From contig NZ_CP108454.1 of the NCBI RefSeq assembly GCF_036240795.1, positions 1,364,001 to 1,428,000 of the forward strand: 64,000 bases of DNA, read 5' to 3'. The position numbers were made by a program, and so were the translations under genes. The DNA is from Streptomyces sp. NBC_01268 (lineage in GTDB: Bacteria; Actinomycetota; Actinomycetes; Streptomycetales; Streptomycetaceae). Shown piece by piece: positions 8,545 through 18,388 of the stretch; the first letter of the stretch is position 1, and each line of letters opens with the position of its first letter. Under the pieces are notes generated by a model that was given only the letters and a program-made list of their open reading frames with translations, did not search any database and was not told the origin of the DNA.

Positions 8545-8747
8545 TGTCCGGTCCCACGAAGACGATGGCGGCGGTCACCGCCGCCGCCCTGCTGCTGACC
8601 ACCGCGTACACGGTGGCCCTCGGCAGCAGCGGCTGGCTCTGGTTCGGCTGGGTGATACTCGGCGTGGTCACGATCGGGATGGCCGCCGCGGACAGCGGCG
8701 AGCCACAGGCCGGGGGCCCACGTCCGCGCCCGAAGCCCCAGCCCTGA
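8541..8747 (+). CDS. Small membrane protein, unknown function
   Basis: A 68-residue protein not assigned to a family. Two hydrophobic helices are visible: about residues 8-26 (TMAAVTAAALLLTTAYTVAL) and 31-48 (GWLWFGWVILGVVTIGMA). A Pro/Arg-rich tail (GGPRPRPKPQP) follows. The start ATG ATG is served by AGGAGG at 8527-8532, 8 nt upstream. It is located downstream of the CtaG-like gene, so a role in the same membrane system is possible but unsupported. Confidence 0.65.
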   Translation: MMSGPTKTMAAVTAAALLLTTAYTVALGSSGWLWFGWVILGVVTIGMAAADSGEPQAGGPRPRPKPQP

Positions 8748-8790
8748 CGGGGGCACCGAGGACTTGTCCGACGTCTGACGGGGGTTGCCG

Positions 8791-9501
8791 GTGTTCTACC
8801 ACGTCCTCAAGCACGTGCTCCTCGGTCCCCTTCTGAAGCTGCTGTTCCGTCCCCGTGTGGAGGGGCTGGAACACGTGCCGGAGGAGGGTGCGGCGATCGT
8901 CGCCGGCAATCACCTGTCCTTCTCGGACCATTTCCTGATGCCGGTGGTGCTGGACCGCCGGATCACCTTCCTCGCCAAGCAGGAGTACTTCACCGGCCCC
9001 GGTCTGAAGGGCCGGCTGACGGCGGCGTTCTTCCGCAGCGCGGGGCAGATCCCGGTGGACCGCTCCGGCAGGGAGGCGGGCCGGGCCGCGATCCGGGAGG
9101 GGCTCGGGGTGCTGGGCCGGGGCGAGCTGCTGGGCATCTATCCCGAGGGGACCCGCTCGCACGACGGGCGGCTCTACAAGGGCAAGGTCGGGGTGGCGGT
9201 GATGGCGCTGACCGCCGGGGTGAGGGTGGTGCCCTGCGCGATGGTCGGCACCTTCGAGATCCAGCCGCCCGGGCGGGTCCTGCCGCGGATCCGGCGCGTG
9301 ACCATCCGCTTCGGTGAGCCGCTGGACTTCTCCCGCCACGCGGGGATGGCGGGGCAGCGGGAGGTGGTCCGGGCGGTCACGGACGAGATCATGTACGCGA
9401 TCCTCGCGCTGTCCGGGCAGGAGTACGTGGACGCCTACGCGGCCGACGTGAAGGCGGCGGGCGGCACGCGTGAGGACCCCGGGAAGTTCCCGCCGGCCTG
9501 A
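8791..9501 (+). CDS. 1-acyl-sn-glycerol-3-phosphate acyltransferase family protein
   Basis: Membrane-associated PlsC-type acyltransferase, about 236 residues, presumably acylating lysophosphatidic acid or a related glycerolipid. Motif I is the HxxxxD-type NHLSFSDHF (catalytic His and Asp, about residues 39-45). Motif II/III regions follow with GQIPVDRSG and YPEGTRSHDGRLYKGKVG. I chose the GTG at 8791 because GGGGG at 8780-8784 is correctly spaced and homologues start at MFYHVLKH; a TTG two codons earlier is the alternative. Position after a small membrane protein gives no further hint. Confidence 0.9.
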   Translation: MFYHVLKHVLLGPLLKLLFRPRVEGLEHVPEEGAAIVAGNHLSFSDHFLMPVVLDRRITFLAKQEYFTGPGLKGRLTAAFFRSAGQIPVDRSGREAGRAAIREGLGVLGRGELLGIYPEGTRSHDGRLYKGKVGVAVMALTAGVRVVPCAMVGTFEIQPPGRVLPRIRRVTIRFGEPLDFSRHAGMAGQREVVRAVTDEIMYAILALSGQEYVDAYAADVKAAGGTREDPGKFPPA

Positions 9502-9571
9502 CGCCCAGAGCGGATCCGCGCACGGCGAAAGGGTCTGGGCCGCGCGGCCCGCGGCCCGTAGCGTCCCCCGC

Positions 9572-10606
9572 ATGACCAAGGGAAACGCGTTCGTGCTGGG
9601 AGCGACGGGACAGATCGGGCGGGCGGCCGTGCGGGCGCTCGTCGAGGACGGCTGGAAGGTGACGGCCGGCTCGCGCCGCGGCGGCCGGGACGAGAAGTGG
9701 CCGGCGGAGGTCCGGTCGGCGGTCGTGGACCGCACCGAGGAGGGGGCGCTGGCGGCGGCGCTCGGCGAGGGGACCGACGTCCTGGTGGACGTGGTGGCCT
9801 TCGACGCGGGGCACGGACGGCAGCTGACGGGGCTCGCCGACCGGATCGGTTCGGCGGTGGTGATCTCCAGCGCCGCGGTCTACCAGGACGCGCAGGGCCG
9901 CAACTTCGACACGCAGGACGAGCCGGACGGCTTCCCGGACTATCCGATGCCGGTCCCGGAGACGCTGGGGACGGTCGCGCCGGGCGACAGCTCGTACAGC
10001 ACCCGGAAGGTGGCGCTGGAGCGGGAGCTGCTCGCGGCGGCCGGGTCGCTTCCGACCACCCTGCTGCGGGCGGCGGCCGTGCACGGCCCGTACAGCCCGG
10101 GGCCGCGTGAGCTGTGGTTCGTGAAGCGGGCCCTGGACGGGCGCCCGGTGCGGATCCTCGCGGAGGGCGGACGGTCCGTCTTCCACCCGGTGCACGTGGA
10201 CAACCTGGCGGAGCTGGTCCGGCTGGCCGCCTCGAAGCCGGGGACCCGGGTGCTCAACGGCGCCGACCCCGAGGCGCCGACGGTGGCCGAGATCGGCGCG
10301 GCGGTCGACGCGGCGATGGGCGTGACCAGCGAGACCGTCCTGTTCGAGGGAGCGCCGGGGAAGGACATGGTGGGCTACACCCCGTGGACCACGCCCCGTC
10401 CGATGGTCTGCGACATGACGGCGGCGGCCCGGGAGCTGGGCTACCGGCCGGTGGTGGGGTACGCGGAGTCGCTGCCCGGCACGATCGAGTTCCTGGCCGC
10501 GACGGTGGCGGAGCGGGACTGGCGGGAGGCGTTCCCCGGACTGGTGAAGTACGGGGTGGACTTCTTCGACTACGCGGCGGAGGACGCCTGGCTGGCCGCG
10601 CGCTGA
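9572..10606 (+). CDS. NAD-dependent epimerase/dehydratase family protein
   Basis: Short-chain (extended SDR) type protein of 344 residues. The N-terminal Rossmann glycine motif is VLGATGQIGRAAV (residues 8-20), and there is an SSAAVYQD segment followed by SSYSTRKVALE, the Tyr-x-x-x-Lys-like pair with YSTRK. The substrate is unknown; the reaction is likely on a nucleotide sugar or similar, but this is inference. The ATG at 9572 is the first start after the acyltransferase stop. It converges with the secreted hydrolase gene, separated by a hairpin. Confidence 0.85.
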   Translation: MTKGNAFVLGATGQIGRAAVRALVEDGWKVTAGSRRGGRDEKWPAEVRSAVVDRTEEGALAAALGEGTDVLVDVVAFDAGHGRQLTGLADRIGSAVVISSAAVYQDAQGRNFDTQDEPDGFPDYPMPVPETLGTVAPGDSSYSTRKVALERELLAAAGSLPTTLLRAAAVHGPYSPGPRELWFVKRALDGRPVRILAEGGRSVFHPVHVDNLAELVRLAASKPGTRVLNGADPEAPTVAEIGAAVDAAMGVTSETVLFEGAPGKDMVGYTPWTTPRPMVCDMTAAARELGYRPVVGYAESLPGTIEFLAATVAERDWREAFPGLVKYGVDFFDYAAEDAWLAAR

Positions 10607-10611
10607 CCGCG

Positions 10612-10643
10612 GAGGGGCGGCCGCCGTACGGCGACCGCCCCTC
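10612..10643. terminator. Bidirectional terminator hairpin
   Basis: GAGGGGCGG (10612-10620) pairs with CCGCCCCTC (10635-10643). The intervening bases contain their own CGCCG-TA-CGGCG helix. It lies between two convergent genes. Confidence 0.7.
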
Positions 10644-10659
10644 TTCTGTGGTGCGGGTG

Positions 10660-12237
10660 TTACGGCTGGGGCGTGGCGTGCGGCTCGCACGTCACGTCCT
10701 GGCTGTCCACCTTGCCGGTGAGCAGGTACGTCTCGACCTTCGGGTTGATGCAGGAGTTCACCAGGTTGGTGACGCCGTGCGAGCCGGCGTTCTTCTCGGT
10801 GATCAGACGCGAACCCTTGAACCGCTTGTGCAGCTCGACGGCGCCGACGTACGGCGTCGCGGCGTCACGCTCGGACTGGACGATGAGGACCGGCGGCAGA
10901 CCCTTGCCGGTCTTCACCTCGGTCGCCCGCTCGCGCGGCGCGGACCAGGTGGCGCAGGGCAGGTTCATCCAGGCGTTGGCCCAGGTCATGAAGGGGTACT
11001 GCTCGTGGAGGCGGGAGTTGTCCCGGTCCCACTTCTTCCAGCTGGTCGGCCACGGCGCGTCGGCGCACTCGACGGCCGTGTAGACCGCGTTGCCGTTCTC
11101 CGACGCGATGTTGCCGGCCGTGTCGGTGAGGTCCGCGGCGGCACCGTCGATGAGCGGCTGCGGGTCACCCTGGGCGTAGGCGCTCCAGGCCTCCGCGACG
11201 GGGGCCCACGAGGAGTCGTAGTACGGCGCGCTCTGGAAGAAGTTCACGAGCTCGGCCGGACCGACCTTGCCGCCGAGGGGGTTCTTCTTGGCGGCGGCGC
11301 GCAGGGTCACCCACTGCTGCTGGACCTCGGCGTAGGTCTTGCCGAGGTGGTAGGCGTCGTCGTGCTGGGCGACCCAGGTCATCCAGTCCTTGAGACGCCC
11401 CTCGAAGGCGATGTCCTGTTCCAGGTTGGCCTGGTACCAGATGTTGCTCTTCGCCGGGTTGACCACGCTGTCGACCACCATGCGGCGCACGTGGTCCGGG
11501 TACATCGTGCCGTAGACGGCGCCGAGGTAGGTGCCGTAGGAGACGCCGACGAAGTTGAGCTTCTTCTCGCCGAGCGCGGCCCGGACGACGTCGAGGTCGC
11601 GCACGGTGTTGCGGGTGGTCATGAAGGGCAGCATGTCGCCGCTCTTCTCGGCGCAGCCCTTGGCGTACGCGGCGGCCGCCTTGCGCTGGGCCAGCTTGTC
11701 GGCCTCGCTGTCCGGCACCGGGTCCGGCTTCGGGCCCTTGACGAACTCGGTGGGGTCGACGCAGGAGATCGGCGCCGAGTGGCCGACGCCGCGCGGGTCG
11801 AAGCCCACGAAGTCGTAGGCCTTGGCGGCGTTCGCCCAGATCTTGTTGTTGGTGGTCACGCGGCGCGGGAAGCGCAGGCCGGAGCCGCCGGGGCCGCCCG
11901 GGTTGTAGAGCAGGGCGCCCTGCTTCTCCTGGGGCGTGCCGGTGGCGGCGATGCGGTCCACGGCGATCTTGATCTGCTTGCCGTTGGGGTGCGCGTAGTC
12001 GACCGGAACGGAGACCCAGCCGCACTTGATGGGCTTCTCGAGCCCCCAGTCGGCCGGACAGTCCTGCCATTCGATACCGGCCTTCGCGGCGCGGGCGGCG
12101 GCGATGGTCGCGCCGCGCGCCTCGTCGTCGCGGTCGTGGCGGCTCTGCGCGCCGGCCGTCGGTGCGGCCAGCGCGCTGACTATGAGCGTCGCCGTCATCA
12201 GAGTGCCGGCGGAGCCGAGCACTGCTGTACGTCTCAA
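10660..12237 (-). CDS. Secreted alpha/beta hydrolase, tripeptidyl aminopeptidase type
   Basis: Exported serine hydrolase of 525 residues in the Tap/SlpD family, which releases tripeptides from protein N-termini in Streptomyces culture fluid. The signal peptide (RRTAVLGSAGTLMTATLIVSALAAPTAGAQ) ends near residue 30 at an AxA-type site. The oxyanion loop is YNPGGPGGSG, and the nucleophile elbow is VGVSYGTYLG. The C-terminal Tap-like domain has VQSERDAATPY (Asp) and GSHGVTN (His). I chose the TTG at 12,235-12,237 because GGGGAGGAA precedes it and it starts right at the signal peptide; the upstream open frame is not needed. Subfamily assignment is inference. Confidence 0.9.
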   Translation of the reverse strand: MRRTAVLGSAGTLMTATLIVSALAAPTAGAQSRHDRDDEARGATIAAARAAKAGIEWQDCPADWGLEKPIKCGWVSVPVDYAHPNGKQIKIAVDRIAATGTPQEKQGALLYNPGGPGGSGLRFPRRVTTNNKIWANAAKAYDFVGFDPRGVGHSAPISCVDPTEFVKGPKPDPVPDSEADKLAQRKAAAAYAKGCAEKSGDMLPFMTTRNTVRDLDVVRAALGEKKLNFVGVSYGTYLGAVYGTMYPDHVRRMVVDSVVNPAKSNIWYQANLEQDIAFEGRLKDWMTWVAQHDDAYHLGKTYAEVQQQWVTLRAAAKKNPLGGKVGPAELVNFFQSAPYYDSSWAPVAEAWSAYAQGDPQPLIDGAAADLTDTAGNIASENGNAVYTAVECADAPWPTSWKKWDRDNSRLHEQYPFMTWANAWMNLPCATWSAPRERATEVKTGKGLPPVLIVQSERDAATPYVGAVELHKRFKGSRLITEKNAGSHGVTNLVNSCINPKVETYLLTGKVDSQDVTCEPHATPQP

Positions 12238-12412
12238 GTGGTTCCTCCCCCTCGGTGGGCGCCGCCCCCGTGGCAGCGCCGTGGTGGGCTGTCCGGGGGA
12301 TCCTTTCGTCCTTGGGGCCTCCGGTAAAAGGGCGTACACGTGTTTCTTTGCCGAACCAATAACCGGAGAGCGGTGTACCGCTGAGCGGAACTCACCCGCG
12401 GATCCCGCCGAC

Positions 12413-13170
12413 TCACCGCGGAGCGAGCAGCTCAAGCCCCTCGTCCAGGGCGCGGCGCAGCGCGAGCGCGTCGGGCGCGACGGCGGTCACCAGGGCGGCG
12501 GGACCGGCGAGCGGCACCAGCACGGCGTATTCGCCGAGGAGCCGGGCTTCGGGGGACTTGCCCTGCTTGCCCCCTTCCGTGGCGAAATCCGGGTCGACGA
12601 CGAGGAGTTGCCCGGTGGCGCGGTGTCCGCCGAGGACGGCGGGGCCGTCCCAGCCGCCGGGGGCGCCGGGTCCGTACGCCAGCTCCTGGTCGAGCAGCGG
12701 GCGCCCGGCGCGGCGCACGGTGAGCCGGGTGGTGAGGGTGCCCGGGCGCTCGCCGTGGCGCCCGAGGACCTGCTCCTCCCGGAGCACCAGCCGCGCGTCG
12801 GCGGCGAGTTCGACCGTGGTCCGCATGCGCAGCTCGGAGCCCGCGGCCGAGACCAGCTGCTCGGGCAGCCAGCGCAGCTCCGCGCCGCGGCCGACGGTGA
12901 GCGCGAGATCGTACGTGGCGGGGGCGCCGTCGGCGCCGGGCAGGGCGACGGTCGCCGCGGCGGAGTCGACCAGGAGCCGCGCCCCGTCCCGCACCTCGGC
13001 CTCCAGGAGGAGCCGGTCGCCGCCGAGCGGGGCGCTCATGGCGCCGACGACGGTGACCCGGGTGTACGGTCCGGGGCCGCGGGTGCGGCGCAGGGCGAGC
13101 GGCCCGTCGCTCTCCAGGACGGGGAGCGAGCCGTCCGCCCCGGCGGCGATCCGGGCGGTGGCGCGCAGGC

Positions 13171-13174
<4 letters not shown>
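12413..13174 (-). CDS. ureD: Urease accessory protein UreD
   Basis: Chaperone that scaffolds UreF and UreG on the apo-urease and channels nickel. About 253 residues from [12 protein letters not shown]. It carries the family features [17 protein letters not shown] and [25 protein letters not shown], then a Leu-rich C-terminus. ATGA overlap with the ureG stop at 13,171-13,174 favours this start; an ATG three codons upstream (13,183) is possible. It is the last gene of ureABCFGD. Actinobacterial ureD is poorly conserved, but its position in the operon makes the call firm. Confidence 0.92.
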
Positions 13175-13848
<674 letters not shown>

Positions 13849-13891
13849 GGGGGCTCCAGTGTTCTCGGACTCGGATGCGCGGGGTGGCGGC

Positions 13892-14554
13892 TCAGGAGGC
13901 GAACAGGCGGACCGGCCAGGTCGCGTGCTGTTCGGCGGCGAGGTCGAGCAGCGGGGCCGAGGCGGCGGGCAGGGCGTGGACGTCGCCCTCGCGGGCCGCG
14001 GCGGCGGCGCGGGCGGCGACCTCGTCCAGGTCCGGGGCGAGCCGGGCCAGGACGGCGGTGGCCTGGAAGGGGTCCAGGCCGAGCAGGCGGACGACGGCGG
14101 TGGCGGGCCCGCTGACGGACTCGTAGCCGACGCAGTGGGCCGCGTCCTCGGGGCCGAGTCCGGCGGCGCGCGCCGCCGTGCCGAGGACGACCGGCTGGTG
14201 GGCGCCGCGCGGGAACGCGGCGGCCAGCCGGTCGAGTTCGGGGCTCGGCCAGGCGGCGCGGGCGGCCCGCATCATCTGCCGGCCGAGTCTGCGGGCGGTG
14301 GCGCGCAGGGCGGGCGAGGGGGTGCGGGCGTCGGCGGCGGCGTCGAGTTCGTGCGGGTCGGCGCCGAGGGCCGCCGCGGCCGCGAGCGCGGCCGAGGCGA
14401 GCCCGGTGGTGCGCAGCCGGCCGCGGCAGAACGCCTCCAGGTCGGCGGCGTCCTTGAGGCGGCCGGCCTTGACCGCGGCCTCGGCGCCGCCCGAGTGGGC
14501 GTGCCCGCCGGCGGGGAATCGCCCGTCGGCGAGCACGAGCAGTGCGGATCTCAT
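13892..14554 (-). CDS. ureF: Urease accessory protein UreF
   Basis: All-helical accessory protein, 220 residues, that links UreD to UreG and gates GTP hydrolysis during nickel loading. Seen: the N-terminal [27 protein letters not shown] (conserved FPxGxxxHSxGxE-like stretch), the central [11 protein letters not shown], and the family-like [20 protein letters not shown]. It follows ureC by 16 bp on the minus strand and precedes ureG by 43 bp. Length is usual for actinobacteria. Confidence 0.95.
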   Translation of the reverse strand: MRSALLVLADGRFPAGGHAHSGGAEAAVKAGRLKDAADLEAFCRGRLRTTGLASAALAAAAALGADPHELDAAADARTPSPALRATARRLGRQMMRAARAAWPSPELDRLAAAFPRGAHQPVVLGTAARAAGLGPEDAAHCVGYESVSGPATAVVRLLGLDPFQATAVLARLAPDLDEVAARAAAAAREGDVHALPAASAPLLDLAAEQHATWPVRLFAS

Positions 14555-14570
14555 GCTGGTGCGGGGCCCG

Positions 14571-16292
14571 TCAGAAGAGGAAGTAGCGCTGGGCCATGGG
14601 CAGTTCGGCGGCGGGGGCCGGTACGACCGGTTCGCCGTCGATGGTCACCGTGAAGGTGTCGGCGTCGACCTCGACCCGGGGCAGGGCGTCGTTCTCCCGC
14701 ATGTCGGCCTTGGTGACCCGGCGGGTGGAGCCGATCGCGGTGAACTCCTTGTGCAGGCCGAGCCGCTGCGGCAGGTCGTCCTCGATCGCCGCCTCGGCGA
14801 CGAAGTTGACCGAGCCGGCCGCGGCGGCCCGCCCCAGCGCTCCGAACATCGGCCGGGGCAGCACCGGTTGGGGCGTCGGGATGGAGGCGTTGGCGTCGCC
14901 CATCTGCGCGTGGGCGATCTGGCCGCCCTTGATCACGACGAGCGGCTTGACGCCGAAGAAGGCGGGCTCCCAGAGCACCAGGTCGGCCAGCTTGCCGGGC
15001 TCGACGGAGCCGATGAGGTGCCCCATGCCCTGCGCGACGGCCGGGTTGATCGTGTACTTGGCGACATAGCGCCGGGCCCGGTGGTTGTCGGCGGCCCCGT
15101 CGCCGGGGAGCGCGCCGCGCCGCTTCTTCATCACGTGCGCGGTCTGCCAGGTGCGCATGATCACCTCGCCGATCCGGCCCATGGCCTGCGAGTCGGAGGA
15201 GATGATCGAGATGGCCCCGAGGTCGTGCAGGACGTCCTCGGCCGCGATGGTCGAGGGCCGGATCCGGGACTCGGCGAAGGCGAGGTCCTCGGGGACGGCC
15301 GGGTTGAGGTGGTGGCAGACCATCAGCATGTCGAGGTGTTCCTCGATGGTGTTGACGGTGTGCGGCCGGGTCGGGTTGGTCGAGCTGGGCAGCACGTACG
15401 GCTCGGAGACGACGGTGATGATGTCCGGGGCGTGCCCGCCGCCCGCACCTTCGGTGTGGTACGCGTGGATGGTGCGGCCACCGACGGCGGCGAGGGTGTC
15501 GCCGACGAAACCGGCCTCGTTGAGCGTGTCGGTGTGGATGGCCAGCTGGGCGCCGGTCTCCTCGCAGACGCCCAGACAGGCGTCGATGACGGCCGGGGTG
15601 GCGCCCCAGTCCTCGTGGATCTTGAAGCCGAGGGCGCCGCCGCGCAGCTGGGAGTGCATGGCCTCCCGGGACATGGTGTTGCCCTTGCCGAGCAGACCGA
15701 TGTTGACGGGGAAGGTGTCCAGGGCCTCGAACATCCTGGCCATGTGCCAGGGGCCGGGGGTGATCGTGGTGGCCTTGGTGCCCTCGGCCGGTCCGGTGCC
15801 GCCGCCGACGAGGGTGGTGACGCCGGTGGCGAGGGCCTGTTCGACGACGGTCGGCGAGATGAAGTGGACGTGGGTGTCGACGGCGCCGGCGGTGACGATC
15901 CGCCCGTTGCCGACGATCACCTCGGTCTCGGGGCCGATGACCAGCTCGGGGTGGACCCCGTCCATGGTGTCGGGGTTGCCTGCCTTGCCGAGGGCGGTGA
16001 TCCGGCCGTCGCGGATGCCGATGTCGGCCTTGACGACGCCCCAGTGGTCGATGACGACGGCACCGGTGATCACCGTGTCGGGGGCGCCTTCGGCGCGGGT
16101 GGTCCGGGACTGGCCCATGGACTCGCGGATGACCTTGCCACCGCCGAACACGGCCTCCTCGCCGGCGCGGCCCGGACCGCCGGAGCGGTCCTCCTCGATC
16201 TCGACGAGCAGGTCGGTGTCGGCGAGCCGGATCCGGTCGCCGGTGGTGGGGCCGAACAGGTCGGCGTAGACGGCGCGGTGCAGCTCAGGCAC
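14571..16292 (-). CDS. ureC: Urease subunit alpha
   Basis: Catalytic subunit, 573 residues, of nickel urease, hydrolysing urea to ammonia and carbamate. The metal-binding HVHFISP, the carbamylated-lysine motif GFKIHEDWG, the HTDTLNE and [12 protein letters not shown] histidines, and the mobile flap MVCHHLNP are all intact. PRPMFGALG near the C-terminus is also typical. It overlaps ureB by 8 bp, indicating translational coupling. All active-site residues that can be checked by eye are present. Confidence 0.98.
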   Translation of the reverse strand: MPELHRAVYADLFGPTTGDRIRLADTDLLVEIEEDRSGGPGRAGEEAVFGGGKVIRESMGQSRTTRAEGAPDTVITGAVVIDHWGVVKADIGIRDGRITALGKAGNPDTMDGVHPELVIGPETEVIVGNGRIVTAGAVDTHVHFISPTVVEQALATGVTTLVGGGTGPAEGTKATTITPGPWHMARMFEALDTFPVNIGLLGKGNTMSREAMHSQLRGGALGFKIHEDWGATPAVIDACLGVCEETGAQLAIHTDTLNEAGFVGDTLAAVGGRTIHAYHTEGAGGGHAPDIITVVSEPYVLPSSTNPTRPHTVNTIEEHLDMLMVCHHLNPAVPEDLAFAESRIRPSTIAAEDVLHDLGAISIISSDSQAMGRIGEVIMRTWQTAHVMKKRRGALPGDGAADNHRARRYVAKYTINPAVAQGMGHLIGSVEPGKLADLVLWEPAFFGVKPLVVIKGGQIAHAQMGDANASIPTPQPVLPRPMFGALGRAAAAGSVNFVAEAAIEDDLPQRLGLHKEFTAIGSTRRVTKADMRENDALPRVEVDADTFTVTIDGEPVVPAPAAELPMAQRYFLF

Positions 16293-16623
16293 GGTCGCCT
16301 CCGTTCGGCTCGGCGCCGTCGAGGGATCCGGCGGTCTCGCCGCGCAGTCCGGGGACGATCCGGCGGCCGGCGATCGGCACCAGTTCGACCTCGACGGGGA
16401 TGCCGGGCTCGAAGCGCACGGCGGTGCCGGCGGCGATGTTCAGCCGCAGTCCGCGCGCCGCGGCGCGGTCGAAGTCGAGGCCCGGGTTGGCCTCGGCGAA
16501 GTGGTAGTGGGAGCCGACCTGGACGGGCCGGTCGGCGGCGTTCAGGACGGTGAGACGGCTGACGGGGCTGCCCTCGTTGAGGACCACGGCTCCGTCCGCG
16601 TACAGGATCTCTCCGGGGATCAT
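16285..16623 (-). CDS. ureB: Urease subunit beta
   Basis: Non-catalytic structural subunit, 112 residues, forming the UreABC trimer. The signature [18 protein letters not shown] at the N-terminus, [25 protein letters not shown] in the middle, and GTAVRFEPG are all as expected. A 15-residue variable tail follows, rich in Gly and Asp. It overlaps the ureC start by 8 bp and starts 14 bp after the ureA stop. Confidence 0.97.
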   Translation of the reverse strand: MIPGEILYADGAVVLNEGSPVSRLTVLNAADRPVQVGSHYHFAEANPGLDFDRAAARGLRLNIAAGTAVRFEPGIPVEVELVPIAGRRIVPGLRGETAGSLDGAEPNGGDRA

Positions 16624-16636
16624 CGGCGTTCCCCCG

Positions 16637-16939
16637 TCAGATGATCGGCTCGTGGACGGTCACCAGCTTGGTGCCGTCGGGGAAGGTCGCCTCGACCTGG
16701 ACGTCGTGGATCATCTCGGCGATGCCGTCCATGACCTGTTCGCGGCCGAGCACCTTGCGCCCGGAGGCCATCAGCTCGGCGACGGTGCGCCCGTCCCGGG
16801 CGCCCTCGAGGACGTGGGAGGTGATGAGGGCGACGGCCTCGGGGTGGTTGAGGAGCACTCCGCGCGCCCGGCGCTTCTCGGCCACGTCCGCCGCGACATG
16901 AATGAGCAGTCTTTCCTGCTCATGGGGGCTGAGTTGCAC
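16637..16939 (-). CDS. ureA: Urease subunit gamma
   Basis: Small structural subunit, 100 residues. The sequence [38 protein letters not shown] and [42 protein letters not shown] is diagnostic. The start is the GTG at 16,937-16,939, with AGGTGG upstream; a 10-codon N-terminal extension is open but unlike the family. It is the first gene of the minus-strand operon ureA-B-C-F-G-D, and its promoter must lie in 16,940-17,105. Confidence 0.97.
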   Translation of the reverse strand: MQLSPHEQERLLIHVAADVAEKRRARGVLLNHPEAVALITSHVLEGARDGRTVAELMASGRKVLGREQVMDGIAEMIHDVQVEATFPDGTKLVTVHEPII

Positions 16940-17063
16940 GCTTCCACCTCGCTGTCGTCCACCGGGCATGACTCCCGGACGCAGGGGACCCTAACGATCC
17001 TCAACACTCTGTTGACGACGTGAGAAGGGCCGCCGCACCAGACATTGCACGTTAGGGCGGAAG

Positions 17064-17081
17064 TTTTTCCTGCTCGTTAAC
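17064..17081 (-). promoter_or_regulatory. Candidate GlnR-type box upstream of ureA
   Basis: Read on the minus strand, TTAAC-GAGCAG-GAAAA resembles the GlnR half pair GTnAC-n6-GAAAC, with one mismatch in each element. It lies about 125 bp upstream of the ureA start. GlnR control of ureA is known in Streptomyces; the match here is only partial. Confidence 0.35.
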
Positions 17082-17105
17082 TCGGGCTTTGCGACGCCAT
17101 GGATT

Positions 17106-17390
17106 TCAGCCGGCGGGAGCGCCGGGGTCACGGTGATGGGCGGCAATGCCGAAGCGGCGCTGTTCACCCGGAGCGGACGCGAGCGAGTTGACGCCGGAGA
17201 CCGAGCTGATCGCCCGCTCCTCGACCGGCTGGTCGATCGCTTCGAGTCGTTCCAGGTCAGCGGCGGACACCAGGGCGACGAGGGGCTTGCCGTGGCGGGT
17301 GACGACCACGCGCTCGTTGCCGTAGACGACGCGGTTGATCAGGTCGGCGAGCTCTGCCCGCGCTTGCGTCACCGGAATCTCATAGGCCAT
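17106..17390 (-). CDS. Orphan Phd/YefM-type antitoxin-like protein
   Basis: About 94 residues. The N-terminal half, [52 protein letters not shown], is a clear Phd/YefM DNA-binding fold, the antidote and autorepressor of type II toxin-antitoxin systems. The C-terminal 40 residues ([26 protein letters not shown]...) are low in structure and would be the toxin-binding part. No toxin gene (Doc, RelE/YoeB, Fic or PIN) is next to it. It is divergent from the ClpP-like gene over 58 bp. The start chosen is the ATG at 17,388-17,390; an ATG three codons upstream is possible. Confidence 0.85.
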   Translation of the reverse strand: MAYEIPVTQARAELADLINRVVYGNERVVVTRHGKPLVALVSAADLERLEAIDQPVEERAISSVSGVNSLASAPGEQRRFGIAAHHRDPGAPAG

Positions 17391-17406
17391 GCTCCTCATC
17401 TTACGG

Positions 17407-17433
17407 CCTGTACGTCCTGTACATTTTTTACAG
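17407..17433. promoter_or_regulatory. Repeats in the Phd/ClpP-like divergent promoter
   Basis: CCTGTAC occurs at 17,407-17,413 and 17,416-17,422, 9 bp apart. CTGTA (17,417-17,421) also pairs as an inverted repeat with TACAG (17,429-17,433) over 7 nt. Three half-sites in 27 bp fit the operator of the Phd-type autorepressor and would cover both promoters. Confidence 0.5.
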
Positions 17434-17448
17434 ACAGAGGAGTACGCC

Positions 17449-18075
17449 ATGCCCGACGCCCGCTACGTCCTGCCCGAGTTCACCGAGCGCACCGCCTACG
17501 GCAGCCGCACGCTCGACCCCTACTCGAAGCTGCTGGAGGGCCGGATCGTCTTCCTCGGCACGCCGATCGACGAGACCTCGGCCAACGACGCCATCGCCCA
17601 GTTCCTGCACCTCGACTACGCGGCCCCCGGCCGCACGGTCTCCCTCTACATCAACTCCCCCGGCGGCTCGGTCAGCGCCATGACCGCGATCCACGACACG
17701 ATGCGGACGCTCTCCTGCGAGGTGGAGACCACCTGCCTCGGCCAGGCCGTCGGCCCCGCCGCCGTCCTGCTCGCGGCCGGCGCCCCGGGGCGACGGCTGG
17801 CACTGCCGGGGGCCCGGATCGTCCTCCAGCAGCCCGCCATGGACGAACCGTTGCGGGGCCAGCCGAGCGATCTGGACATCCACGCGCGGGAACTGCTGCG
17901 CCAGCGCGACCTGGTCGTCGCCCTCCTCGCCGAGAACACCGGACAGAGCCGCGGGCGGACCGCCGCCGACCTCGACCGGACCACCGTGCTCGACGCGATG
18001 GCCGCCCGCGCGTACGGCCTGGTGGACCACGTGGTCGAGAACCGCGGCCGCGCCGCCGGCGCCGGGGAGCGGTGA
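17449..18075 (+). CDS. ClpP-family protein lacking the catalytic triad
   Basis: 208 residues with the full ClpP fold: [68 protein letters not shown]. Compared with E. coli ClpP, the GQAASMGAF serine site reads GQAVGPAAV (Ser to Gly), the MIHQP histidine reads VLQQP (His to Gln), and the position of the catalytic Asp reads Thr (DRTTVLDA). I checked the first two at codon level (GTC GGC CCC, CTC CAG CAG). It should therefore not cleave peptides, but may assemble as a structural or regulatory ring subunit. The start ATG at 17,449 is preceded by AGAGGAG. It may be the fifth Streptomyces ClpP, which is inference. Confidence 0.9.
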   Translation: MPDARYVLPEFTERTAYGSRTLDPYSKLLEGRIVFLGTPIDETSANDAIAQFLHLDYAAPGRTVSLYINSPGGSVSAMTAIHDTMRTLSCEVETTCLGQAVGPAAVLLAAGAPGRRLALPGARIVLQQPAMDEPLRGQPSDLDIHARELLRQRDLVVALLAENTGQSRGRTAADLDRTTVLDAMAARAYGLVDHVVENRGRAAGAGER

Positions 18076-18082
18076 GCCCGCC

Positions 18083-18388
18083 ATGGTCCCGGAGCTGCCG
18101 CCGCTCCCGGCCCTGACGCGCGCCGAGGGCGAGCTCGTCGACACGTACCTGGAGGTCGTCGACCTCCTCGGGAGGATCAATCCATCCAGATCCACGCATA
18201 CCTATGGGGCACTTCGCGCGGCTCAGGCGCTGGTGGGACGCGCCACGGCGCTTCGTGACGCCCTGACGCTCATGCATATGCGGGGCGAGAGCGAGGTCCA
18301 CGCCGACACATTGGCGCGCGCGTTAAGGGTGTTGGACGGAGAGCGACGGGCGGGCCGGGTCACCGTGCCCGAGGAGCCCGCGAGTTGA
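18083..18388 (+). CDS. Small helical protein downstream of the ClpP-like gene, unknown
   Basis: 101 residues, not recognised. The start lies 7 bp past the ClpP-like stop, so it is likely co-transcribed. It looks all-helical and hydrophilic (TRAEGELVDTYLEVVDLLGRINP; GALRAAQALVGRATALRDALTLMHMRGESEVHADTLARALRVLDGERR). No membrane segment or signal peptide is present. The central codons are less GC-biased than in the neighbours (for example AAT CCA TCC AGA). It could be a partner of the ClpP-like protein; only the spacing supports this. Confidence 0.6.
   Translation: MVPELPPLPALTRAEGELVDTYLEVVDLLGRINPSRSTHTYGALRAAQALVGRATALRDALTLMHMRGESEVHADTLARALRVLDGERRAGRVTVPEEPAS

Noticed and set aside
9537..9550. 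Palindrome GGGCCGCGCGGCCC before the epimerase gene
   Set aside because: A GC-only 14-mer is expected by chance in this composition, and no other support exists.
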